Source: Desulfobulbaceae bacterium UBA5123
Lineage (GTDB): Bacteria; Desulfobacterota; Desulfobulbia; Desulfobulbales; UBA5123
NCBI GenBank assembly: GCA_002415465.1
Contig: DHYT01000226.1
Coordinates: 1-13,195, forward strand
DNA length: 13,195 bases
Reading direction: 5' to 3'
The notes beneath the pieces were generated by a model. That model was not told where the DNA came from. It did not search any database and was given only the letters and a program-made list of their open reading frames with translations. Positions within the stretch are counted from its first letter, which is position 1; every line of letters begins with the position of its first letter. Made by a program: the position numbers and the translations under genes. Below are positions 1 through 7,335 of this stretch, one piece after another.

Positions 1-289
1 GCGGGGGCGTGGATTGAAACATTCGGGTATCGCGTCCGGTGTTGCGGGTAATCATGTCGCCCCCTTCGCGGGGGCGTGGATTGAAACCGTAACGTGCTTA
101 ACCTGCCAGTCGAAGGGCCTCAGTCGCCCCCTTCGCGGGGGCGTGGATTGAAACGATTTCAATGCTCTGGTAGGCAACGCCATGGCTACAGGTCGCCCCC
201 TTCGCGGGGGCGTGGATTGAAACGTTTGTTAACGCGCTCGGTCAGCAAGTCCTCTACGTCGCCCCCTTCGTGGAGGTATAAAATAACCG
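1..289 (+). CRISPR. Trailer end of a type I-C-like CRISPR array
   Basis: Three identical 32-base repeats lie at 56-87, 123-154 and 192-223. The window opens inside another (1-20 is its 3' part), and a decayed final copy sits at 258-289. The repeat starts GTCGCCCCC and ends GTGGATTGAAAC. Its CGCCCCC and GGGGGCG arms form a 7-bp hairpin around TTCGC. This hairpin plus the ATTGAAAC tail is characteristic of type I-C repeats, so orientation is plus. Spacers are 21-55 (35 nt), 88-122 (35), 155-191 (37) and 224-257 (34), all different. Because the degenerate repeat is on the right, the leader and newest spacers are to the left of the window, and these four spacers should be the oldest. No cas gene is visible here, so the subtype rests on the repeat alone. 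Confidence 0.96.
258..289 (+). repeat. Degenerate terminal CRISPR repeat
   Basis: The first 13 bases (GTCGCCCCCTTCG) match the repeat exactly. The copy then diverges: the GGGGG arm is interrupted and the GTGGATTGAAAC tail is lost. The hairpin is destroyed, so this copy probably gives no normal crRNA 3' boundary. A decayed last repeat marks the leader-distal end of an array. From 290 to 396 I see no gene or other element. Confidence 0.88.
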
Positions 290-396
290 GCGGCGTGTCG
301 GGAGGAAATATCATCTTGTCTGGTGCCGCAGGTGGCCATTCGGGTTGACTCTTGCGGGGATATCAGGTACCTGCATTGACAGTCGGGAGAGATGGC

Positions 397-436
397 AAAA
401 AAAAAGGGTTACAACCGGTTGAGGTTGTAACCCTTT
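397..436 (-). terminator. Rho-independent terminator of tRNA-Cys
   Basis: The arms 406-416 (GGGTTACAACC) and 423-433 (GGTTGTAACCC) pair perfectly over 11 bp around a 6-nt loop. The flanking AAA/TTT extends this to 14 bp. Read on the minus strand the hairpin is followed by nine U residues (A-run 397-405). It begins about 10 nt beyond the CCA end of the tRNA, so it terminates that transcript and insulates it from the CRISPR array. Confidence 0.93.
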
Positions 437-445
437 GCATGTCCA

Positions 446-521
446 TGGAGGCGGCGCCCAGATTTGAACTGGGGAATAACGGTTTTGCAGACCGCTGCCT
501 TAGCCACTTGGCTACGCCGCC
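446..521 (-). tRNA. trnC: tRNA-Cys (anticodon GCA)
   Basis: The minus strand folds as a full 76-nt tRNA. The acceptor stem GGCGGCG (515-521) pairs with CGCCGCC (450-456), followed by U as discriminator (449) and an encoded CCA (446-448). The anticodon loop reads CTGCAAA within CGGTCTGCAAAACCG, giving anticodon GCA. The T arm contains GTTCAAATC. A U discriminator with GCA anticodon is the expected identity for bacterial cysteinyl-tRNA synthetase. The gene stands alone, with its own promoter (538-566) and terminator (397-436). Encoded CCA means no CCA addition is needed for maturation. Confidence 0.98.
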
Positions 522-537
522 ATTAAGAAACGCGGCA

Positions 538-566
538 ATCTTAAACATAGATTCATTTTTTGACAA
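538..566 (-). promoter_or_regulatory. Sigma-70 promoter of tRNA-Cys
   Basis: On the minus strand there is a -35 TTGTCA (561-566), a 17-bp spacer and a -10 TAAGAT (538-543). This would start transcription near 530, about 9 nt ahead of the mature tRNA end at 521, a normal short tRNA leader. On the plus strand the same bases include TTGACA (560-565), but no -10 box lies at the right distance for rnc. Confidence 0.65.
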
Positions 567-668
567 GGGAAAATGTCGGAAGGCGGCGTGAGAATTGTGT
601 AAAAGATGTATATTTCGTTTTCCGGTTCGGCAACGTCGCGGCAACCCTACCACGTGGAAGATAAGATT

Positions 669-1412
669 ATGACCGTCACCATTGAAGCACTCGTTCCGGC
701 GCACGCCGCTGACCTGGATCGTCTTGAAGAGCGGCTTGGCTATACCTTCACGGAGCGCGCATATCTTCTGCAGGCCCTGGTGCACAGTTCCTGGGCGGCG
801 GAAAACGATCTGCCCGTGATCGGGAACAACGAACGGCTGGAGTTTTTGGGCGACGCGGTCCTTGATCTTGCCGTCGGGGCGGCCCTTTTTCATCGCTTTC
901 CCGAGATGCGTGAAGGCGATCTGAGCCGTCTGCGCGCAGCCCTGGTCAACACCTCCCATCTCGCCCGGATGGCCGGCGCGCTTGCCCTGGGCGACCACCT
1001 TCTCCTCGGTAAGGGCGAGGACGCCTCGCGTGGCCGGGGGAAGGCCTCCATCCTCGGCTGCGCCTACGAGGCGGTGGTTGGCGCGATTTTTCTCGACGGC
1101 GGCCACGGGGCGGCGGCCACCTTTGTCGAGCGCCATTTCGTGCCGTTGCTGGTGCAGGGCAAGGACGCGATGCTGTTGCTGGGCGACGCCAAGAGCCGGC
1201 TGCAGGAGGAGTGTCAGGAGCGGTTCAATGTCACGCCGCTCTATCAGCTCGAATTGCAGGAGGGGCCGGACCATGCCAAGCTCTTTACCGTGTCGGTGCG
1301 GCTTGGCGACCGGGTGTTGGCGCGGGGCGTCGGCTCCAGCAAGAAAGAGGCGGAGCAGCAGGCGGCGGCCACGGCCCTGCGGGAGAACGCTGATTTCGCC
1401 CGGGAACGATAG
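669..1412 (+). CDS. rnc: Ribonuclease III
   Basis: Endonuclease that cuts double-stranded RNA, with roles in rRNA processing and mRNA turnover. The 247-residue product has the catalytic RNase III domain (about 15-165), with the signature NERLEFLGD at 54-62, and a C-terminal double-stranded RNA-binding domain (about 172-238, DAKSRLQEE ... SSKKEAEQQAA). The length is typical. I chose ATG 669 because TGGAAG lies 8 nt upstream and the N-terminus fits the family. An in-frame ATG at 606 would add 21 residues without a convincing ribosome site. One oddity: in SILGCAYEAVVG, Cys131 occupies the position of metal ligand Asp114 of the E. coli enzyme, while the next ligand, Glu134 (E. coli Glu117), is kept. 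The gene ends 7 nt before a radical SAM gene, so the two are probably cotranscribed. No clear promoter was found in 522-668. Confidence 0.95.
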   Translation: MTVTIEALVPAHAADLDRLEERLGYTFTERAYLLQALVHSSWAAENDLPVIGNNERLEFLGDAVLDLAVGAALFHRFPEMREGDLSRLRAALVNTSHLARMAGALALGDHLLLGKGEDASRGRGKASILGCAYEAVVGAIFLDGGHGAAATFVERHFVPLLVQGKDAMLLLGDAKSRLQEECQERFNVTPLYQLELQEGPDHAKLFTVSVRLGDRVLARGVGSSKKEAEQQAAATALRENADFARER

Positions 1413-1419
1413 GGGCGTC

Positions 1420-2457
1420 ATGGCAGAGGTCCGGTCGCCGCTGGTCATCCCCATCTTTATCGCCCACCAGGGCTGTCCGCACCGTTGTGTGTTCTGCAAT
1501 CAGGAGAGCATTACCGGCCGGCGGGAGGCGGCGTCGCAGCCGATGCGGGCGGCGGAGGTCGTCGCGACCATCGACGGCTGGCTGGCCCGGTCCGGTTCCG
1601 ACTCACGGCGGGCGGTGCAGGTCGCCTTTTACGGCGGCAGTTTCACCGCCCTGGCGCAGGGGTATCAGGAGGAGTTGCTGACGGCGGTGCGCCCGTATCT
1701 GGAGGCGGGGCGGGTGGGGATGATCCGGCTTTCCACCCGGCCGGACGCCATCGATGCCGCGACGGTTGCCTTTCTGCGGGCGCATGGCGTCGGGGTGGTG
1801 GAGTTGGGCGTGCAGGCCATGGATGACCGGGTTCTGGCGGCGAGCGGCCGGGGCCATACGGTGGCCGACGTCGAGGCCGCGGTCCGCTTGCTCAAGGCCG
1901 GCGGCATGCGGGTGGGCGGCCAGCTGATGATCGGCCTGCCCGGCGAAAGCTCCGGTTCGGCCCTTGCCGGAGCGCTGGCGCTGGCGCGGCTTGGGCCGGA
2001 TTTTGTCCGCATCTATCCCGCCCTGGTGATCCGGGGCAGTGTGCTGGCCAGTCGTTTCGCGGCGGGTTTGTATCGCCCCCTGTCGTTGCTGCAGGGGGTT
2101 GCCCGCTGCGCCCGCCTGAAGGCGGTCTTCGACCATCATCGGATTCCGGTGGTGCGGATGGGGCTGCAGCCGTCGCCGTCGCTGGAGCGGGATCTGCTCG
2201 CCGGCCCGTATCACCCCGCCTTCGGGGAGCTGGTGCTGGCCCGGATGTTCTTTAACCGGGTGCGTTCCCTGCTTGCCGCTATCCCGGCCGATTCGCACCG
2301 CACCCTCTCCATTGCCCCGGCCGATCTCTCCATCTTCCGGGGCCAGCGCAATCTCTCCGTGCAGCGGCTTGCCGCCCTTGGCCTGTCGGCGCGGATGCGG
2401 CTCCATCTCGATCCCGGCCAACCCCGCCAAGCCCCGCGTCTTCTCGATTCCCCATAA
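1420..2457 (+). CDS. Elp3-like radical SAM protein
   Basis: A 345-residue radical SAM enzyme. The CX3CX2C cluster motif is Cys19-Cys23-Cys26 (GCPHRCVFC), which binds the 4Fe-4S cluster that cleaves SAM. Further markers are YGGSFT (71-76), STRPD (105-109), MIGLPG (170-175) and the C-terminal AGPYHPAFGELV block (261-272) found in the Elp3-type radical SAM group. It is too short to hold the acetyltransferase domain of true Elp3, so tRNA acetylation like that of eukaryotic Elp3 cannot be assumed; the substrate is unknown. Close relatives next to rnc are, as I recall, common in Geobacter-like bacteria and clostridia, which hints at an RNA-related job (inference). The ATG follows the rnc stop by 7 nt, with AGGGG overlapping the rnc stop codon as ribosome site. 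A longer open frame from 982 overlaps rnc and is rejected. Confidence 0.87.
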   Translation: MAEVRSPLVIPIFIAHQGCPHRCVFCNQESITGRREAASQPMRAAEVVATIDGWLARSGSDSRRAVQVAFYGGSFTALAQGYQEELLTAVRPYLEAGRVGMIRLSTRPDAIDAATVAFLRAHGVGVVELGVQAMDDRVLAASGRGHTVADVEAAVRLLKAGGMRVGGQLMIGLPGESSGSALAGALALARLGPDFVRIYPALVIRGSVLASRFAAGLYRPLSLLQGVARCARLKAVFDHHRIPVVRMGLQPSPSLERDLLAGPYHPAFGELVLARMFFNRVRSLLAAIPADSHRTLSIAPADLSIFRGQRNLSVQRLAALGLSARMRLHLDPGQPRQAPRLLDSP

Positions 2458-2495
2458 AAAAAAGGGCCGATCCCGGCAAGGAATCGGCCCTTTTT
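2456..2495. terminator. Bidirectional terminator between radical SAM gene and amt
   Basis: An 8-bp stem, GGGCCGAT (2464-2471) with ATCGGCCC (2483-2490), is flanked by eight A on the left (2456-2463) and five T on the right (2491-2495). It can therefore stop the plus-strand rnc operon, whose last stop codon overlaps the A-run, and also the minus-strand amt transcript that ends at 2514. Confidence 0.9.
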
Positions 2496-2513
2496 ATCCG
2501 TCGTGGTTTCCGA

Positions 2514-3842
<1,329 letters not shown>

Positions 3843-3897
3843 GAAGAAAACCTCTTGATTGATCATTGTGGGTGGTGATGGTGTTTCGGCGGGATGA

Positions 3898-3913
3898 TGC
3901 AAGAAGGGTGCCG
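3898..3913 (-). promoter_or_regulatory. Sigma-54 promoter of amt
   Basis: The minus strand reads CGGCACCCTTCTTGCA. The GG of the -24 element (3911-3912) and the GC of the -12 element (3899-3900) are exactly 10 nt apart, and GGCAC-N5-TTGCA matches the sigma-54 consensus (TGGCAC-N5-TTGCA) except at its first base. Transcription would start near 3887, leaving about 45 nt of leader before ATG 3842. Sigma-54 with NtrC-type activation is the standard nitrogen-limitation control for amt. I found no convincing NtrC dyad upstream. The stretch 3914-4061 contains only an AT-rich patch near 4000-4048 (possible bending or IHF site, unproven). Confidence 0.8.
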
Positions 3914-4061
3914 ATAGGCGGGGCGGCGGTGCTTTCGGCGTATAGTGCCGCTATTGCGTGTTTTGTTGAAGCGGCCGGCAGGGGTGGCGGCCTGGCGTGT
4001 TAACGTTTTTGTGAATAAATGGGGGCTGGTTTTACAAAAATGTTTTCCGGGGCGGGGGCGC

Positions 4062-4097
4062 AAAAAAGCCCGACCGTCGCCGCAGGCGAGGTCGGGC
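4062..4097 (-). terminator. Terminator of the chemoreceptor gene
   Basis: The arms GCCCGACC (4068-4075) and GGTCGGGC (4090-4097) pair over 8 bp. An inner 5-bp stem (4077-4081 with 4085-4089) sits past a one-base bulge. On the minus strand the hairpin is followed by six U (A-run 4062-4067). It lies 26 nt past the chemoreceptor stop codon and separates it from amt. Confidence 0.9.
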
Positions 4098-4123
4098 GGA
4101 TGGGGCCGGGCGTGGTTTGCAAA

Positions 4124-6013
4124 TCAGGCCGCCAGGCGGCGTTTTTTCGTGGTTCTGGGGATTTCCGTCTGCGCCGTGGCCTTGGCCGCGCAGATCAGGG
4201 CGTCGAGCTCCGCCGCCACCGCGTGCATCTGGGTGGCCATGGCGTTCAACTCCTGGGCCGAGGCGGCCGACTCCTCGGCGTTGGCGGCATTCTGCTGGGT
4301 CACCTTGTCCAGGTCGGTGACGGCGTTGTTGATCTGGTCGATGCCGGTGGTTTGTTCCTTGCTGGCGGTGGCGATTTCGCCCACCAGTTGCGCAACCTTG
4401 TCGCTGCTGGTCAGCACCACCTGAAACGCCTCGTTGGTGCCGGCGACCAGTTCCGCCCCTTTCTTGACGTTGCCCACCGTTGTCTCGATCAACTCGGCGG
4501 TGTTGCGCGCCGCGTCCGCCGCCCGCATGGCGAGGTTTCTCACCTCGTCGGCGACCACCGCGAAACCGGCGCCTGCCTCGCCGGCCCGTGCCGCCTCCAC
4601 GGCCGCGTTTAAGGCCAGCAGGTTGGTCTGAAAGGCGATGTCGTCGATGGTCTTGATGATCTTGAAGGTCTCTTCGCTGCCCTTGGCGATCTTCTCCATG
4701 GACCGGGTCAGTTCGACCATGGAATCGTTGGCGGCGTTGATCTGCGTTGTCGACTCGCGCATCAGGCCATCCGCTTCGATGGCGTGATCGGCGTTGCGCC
4801 GGCTCATCGAGGAGATTTCCTCCAGGGAGGCCGAGGTTTCCTCGATGGAGGCGGCCGCCTCGGACGCGCCCTCGGCGAGGATCTGGCTGCCGCTGGTGAT
4901 CTGGCTGGAAGAGTTGGCGACCTGGGTGGCGGTGGCGTTGAGGGTTGCCGAGATGCGGTTCACGGGGGTGATCACCGCCTTGATCAGGGCGGAGTAGTTG
5001 ACGGCGACGATCAGCAGCAGGATGATGGCGCCGATGCCGGCAAGAACCATCAGCACCGAGCGATTGCCGGCGGTGAGCTGGGCGGTGTCAAGAGAGAGGA
5101 CCATCACCCCGATCTGTTTTCCCTGATAGTCGTTGACCGGGAAGGAGGCGAGGGCATGGTCGTCCTCCTCGACAATCGTCACCGCCGTTTGCCCCTTTTC
5201 GAGCAGCGAGGCGGAAACCTGTTTTTCGACGGCGCCTTCCTTGGTGCCGGCGACCAGGACGAATTTTTTGTCGATGACCGGGTATTTTTTCTGATCCTGC
5301 AACTGGCGGGTGATGGAGAGGTTTTCGGCGTTCATGTAGAGGAGCATTTTCTGCCCTTCGGCCACCGCGCCCTGGAAGATGGGATTGAAGTCGACCAGCA
5401 CCTCGGCAGACCCCAGCTGCCGGCCGTCGCTCCCCTTGATGGGCACCAGGCCGCGGACGACAAAGCCGCCACGGCCGAGTTCGATGCCGCTCAAGGGGGC
5501 GCCGCTCTTGTTGACGTCCAGCACCGTTTTGCGAAAGCTTGAGATGTCGTCGGAGACATCGGCGTCAACCCCGTTGCGGGTGACCTGTTTCTTCTTCCAC
5601 ATCCGGGCCAGGCTGCGGCCGTTGGGGAGGTGGAAGTGGAGTTGCAGCTTGCGTTCGGCAAAGGCGGCATACCCGTTCAGGATCGGGCCAAGGTCGTTTC
5701 GCAGCAACTCCCGCGCCGCCTGGCCGGCACTGTCGTTCTCGTCGTCGATATTGCCGCCGTGCGCCAGCTCGTATGCAGCCAGCACCGACGGGTGCTGGCT
5801 GAAGAGGGCGGCGACCTTGATCGCGTCCTTGCCGGTTTCCGTGATTGCCCGGTCGATTTCCGCCTTCTTGGCGTTCACCCGGTAGGTGAGATTCCTGGTC
5901 TTCAGGGCGTTCAGCTTCTGGGCGACGAACGGCGCGCCGATCAGGGCGGAAAGGATCACCGAGGCGAGGAGCGGAAATAACATCTTCTGTTTGAGGTTGC
6001 AACTGAAGTCCAT
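4124..6013 (-). CDS. Methyl-accepting chemotaxis protein, double-Cache sensor
   Basis: A 629-residue transmembrane chemoreceptor. TM1 is about residues 11-31 and TM2 about 319-341. The periplasmic part between them resembles a dCache_3 ligand-binding domain, with ERKLQLHFHLPNGRSLARMW (120-139) and GSAEVLVDF (201-209) in the first module and YQGKQIGVMVLSLD (296-309) in the second. The cytoplasmic signalling rod has the invariant hairpin tip around 452-494 (IDDIAFQTNLLALNAAVEAA and GAGFAVVADEVRNLA) that contacts CheA and CheW. After TM2 only a short TPVNRIS start of a HAMP-like region is seen before methylation helices begin, so a full HAMP is doubtful. The tail ends TTKKRRLAA and lacks the NWETF-type pentapeptide that tethers CheR. 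AAAGG lies 7 nt before ATG 6013. The ligand is unknown; proximity to amt does not prove ammonium sensing. No clear promoter was found in 6014-6127. Confidence 0.93.
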   Translation of the reverse strand: MDFSCNLKQKMLFPLLASVILSALIGAPFVAQKLNALKTRNLTYRVNAKKAEIDRAITETGKDAIKVAALFSQHPSVLAAYELAHGGNIDDENDSAGQAARELLRNDLGPILNGYAAFAERKLQLHFHLPNGRSLARMWKKKQVTRNGVDADVSDDISSFRKTVLDVNKSGAPLSGIELGRGGFVVRGLVPIKGSDGRQLGSAEVLVDFNPIFQGAVAEGQKMLLYMNAENLSITRQLQDQKKYPVIDKKFVLVAGTKEGAVEKQVSASLLEKGQTAVTIVEEDDHALASFPVNDYQGKQIGVMVLSLDTAQLTAGNRSVLMVLAGIGAIILLLIVAVNYSALIKAVITPVNRISATLNATATQVANSSSQITSGSQILAEGASEAAASIEETSASLEEISSMSRRNADHAIEADGLMRESTTQINAANDSMVELTRSMEKIAKGSEETFKIIKTIDDIAFQTNLLALNAAVEAARAGEAGAGFAVVADEVRNLAMRAADAARNTAELIETTVGNVKKGAELVAGTNEAFQVVLTSSDKVAQLVGEIATASKEQTTGIDQINNAVTDLDKVTQQNAANAEESAASAQELNAMATQMHAVAAELDALICAAKATAQTEIPRTTKKRRLAA

Positions 6014-6127
6014 AAAAAAACCTTTGTTGATTTGGGTTTATGGGGAATCCAGAGATGATTATTTGTTGATGGTACAGGATATGGGTGGAGAGTGTTAGGA
6101 TTTTTTGCCGGATGCGGGAGGGAAGAT

Positions 6128-6174
6128 AAAAAATCCCGCGCCGCCGCCCCTGGCCGGAGAGGCGTTGCCGCGGG
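6128..6174 (-). terminator. Probable terminator of the yjdF-malY-rlmL operon
   Basis: CCCGCG (6135-6140) pairs with CGCGGG (6169-6174), with further GC-rich pairing possible inside. On the minus strand it is followed by six U (A-run 6128-6133). It starts 7 nt after the rlmL stop. The inner fold is uncertain, so this is less secure than the other terminators. Confidence 0.55.
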
Positions 6175-6180
6175 GCAGGG

Positions 6181-7320
6181 CTAGTACAGGTCGTATTTGA
6201 GCAGAACCCCGTCCAGGCCGCCGTTCTTGAGCGGTTTTTTCCAGGCGGGTTTGAGCCCCACCGATTTGGCGAGCACCCGGTCGCCCAGGTAGATGAAGGC
6301 GGATGAGCCGGTGCAGCGCTGTTTGAGGAAATCGCCGATCTCCTTGATGAAGGCCCCCATCTCGCTGCCCCTTTCCAGGCGGATGCCGTAGGGCGGATTC
6401 ATGACGATGACGGAGTCGCTGATCCGCTCGATGGCCTGCAGGCGGCGGACCGCGACCTGCACCCCGCGGCCGCCGGGCAGCATGGCGAGGTTCGCCTTGG
6501 CGGCCTGGACGGCATCGAAAGAGAGATCGCCGCCGCTGATCAAGCCCTTGGGCAGTTTCTCTATTTTCCCGTCGGCTTCCGCGCGGGTGCGCAGCCAGAG
6601 CGGCTTGTCGAAGTCGGGCAGCGCTTCAAGGCCGAACCGTTGCCGGAGATGGCCGGCCGGGATGTTGGCCGCCGTCATCATCGCCTCGGCCAGCAGGGTG
6701 CCGGAGCCGCACATGGGGTCGATGAGCGGCCGCTCGCCCTGCCAGCCGGTCAGGCGGATGATGGCCGCGGCCAGGGTTTCCTGCATCGGCGCTTCCACCG
6801 ACTCCTTCCGGTAGCCGCGCCGGTGCAGGGAGCCGCCCGAGGTGTCGATGCTGATCGCGGCCTTGTTGCGGTCGATGTGCAGGTTCAGGAGCAGGTCGGG
6901 GCTGTCGGTGTCGACGTTGGGGCGGCTGCCGGTCGCTTCCCGGAAATGGTCGACGATGGCGTCCTTCAGGCAGAGGGCGGCATACTGGGAGTGCTTGATG
7001 CTGCTGTTGACGGTGATGGCGTCGACGGCAAAGGTGGTGGCGGGGCCGAACAGCCGGTCCCAGTCGATGTTGCGGGCGGTTTTGTAGAGATACTTGGTGG
7101 AATGGCAGTCGAACTTGAGGAGCTGGGCGAGGATCCGGGTGGAGAGTCTGGTCCGGTAGACGATCCGGTACAGGGCGGCCGGGTCGGCGTCGAAATAGGC
7201 GCCGCGGTAGACGGGCTTGATTTCGCTGGCACCCAGTTCGGCAAGCTCCTCGGCGCCGATGGGTTCCAGGCTGTCGGCAAACTGGGCGAAGTAGCGGTTG
7301 GTTTTCTGGTAGGCGAACAT
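6181..7320 (-). CDS. rlmL: RlmL-type 23S rRNA (guanine-N2) methyltransferase
   Basis: SAM-dependent methyltransferase that by family modifies a guanine of 23S rRNA (E. coli m2G2445). The 379-residue protein has an N-terminal ferredoxin-like/THUMP RNA-binding part (about 45-155), then LLLNLHIDRNKAAISID (143-159) and the characteristic SLHRRGYR (164-171). The Rossmann methyltransferase domain follows, with DPMCGSGT (201-208) as SAM-binding motif I and NPPYG (308-312) as the catalytic motif IV that holds the target amine. It matches the N-terminal half of E. coli RlmKL (702 residues) and the stand-alone Bacillus YpsC type, with no RlmK domain. GGAG lies 5 nt ahead of ATG 7320, and the gene starts 15 nt after malY, so it is the third gene of that operon. 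Target specificity inside the THUMP methyltransferase family is inferred. Confidence 0.88.
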   Translation of the reverse strand: MFAYQKTNRYFAQFADSLEPIGAEELAELGASEIKPVYRGAYFDADPAALYRIVYRTRLSTRILAQLLKFDCHSTKYLYKTARNIDWDRLFGPATTFAVDAITVNSSIKHSQYAALCLKDAIVDHFREATGSRPNVDTDSPDLLLNLHIDRNKAAISIDTSGGSLHRRGYRKESVEAPMQETLAAAIIRLTGWQGERPLIDPMCGSGTLLAEAMMTAANIPAGHLRQRFGLEALPDFDKPLWLRTRAEADGKIEKLPKGLISGGDLSFDAVQAAKANLAMLPGGRGVQVAVRRLQAIERISDSVIVMNPPYGIRLERGSEMGAFIKEIGDFLKQRCTGSSAFIYLGDRVLAKSVGLKPAWKKPLKNGGLDGVLLKYDLY

Positions 7321-7335
7321 GTGATCTCCAAATGG

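Noticed and set aside
94..348. 84-residue open frame on the plus strand
   Set aside because: It is a translation of the CRISPR repeats and spacers, with a repeated SPPSRGRGLKR block and no ribosome site.
606..668. Upstream ATG of rnc with TATATT nearby (609-614)
   Set aside because: The 21 extra residues do not fit RNase III, the ATG at 669 has the better ribosome site, and TATATT lacks a -35 box at normal spacing.
363..1499. 378-residue open frame on the minus strand
   Set aside because: It runs antisense through tRNA-Cys and rnc, has no family features, and arises from GC-rich codon structure.
3926..3949. GTGC/GTGC pair upstream of the sigma-54 site as an NtrC site
   Set aside because: The two elements are direct, not inverted, so they do not form the NtrC dyad.
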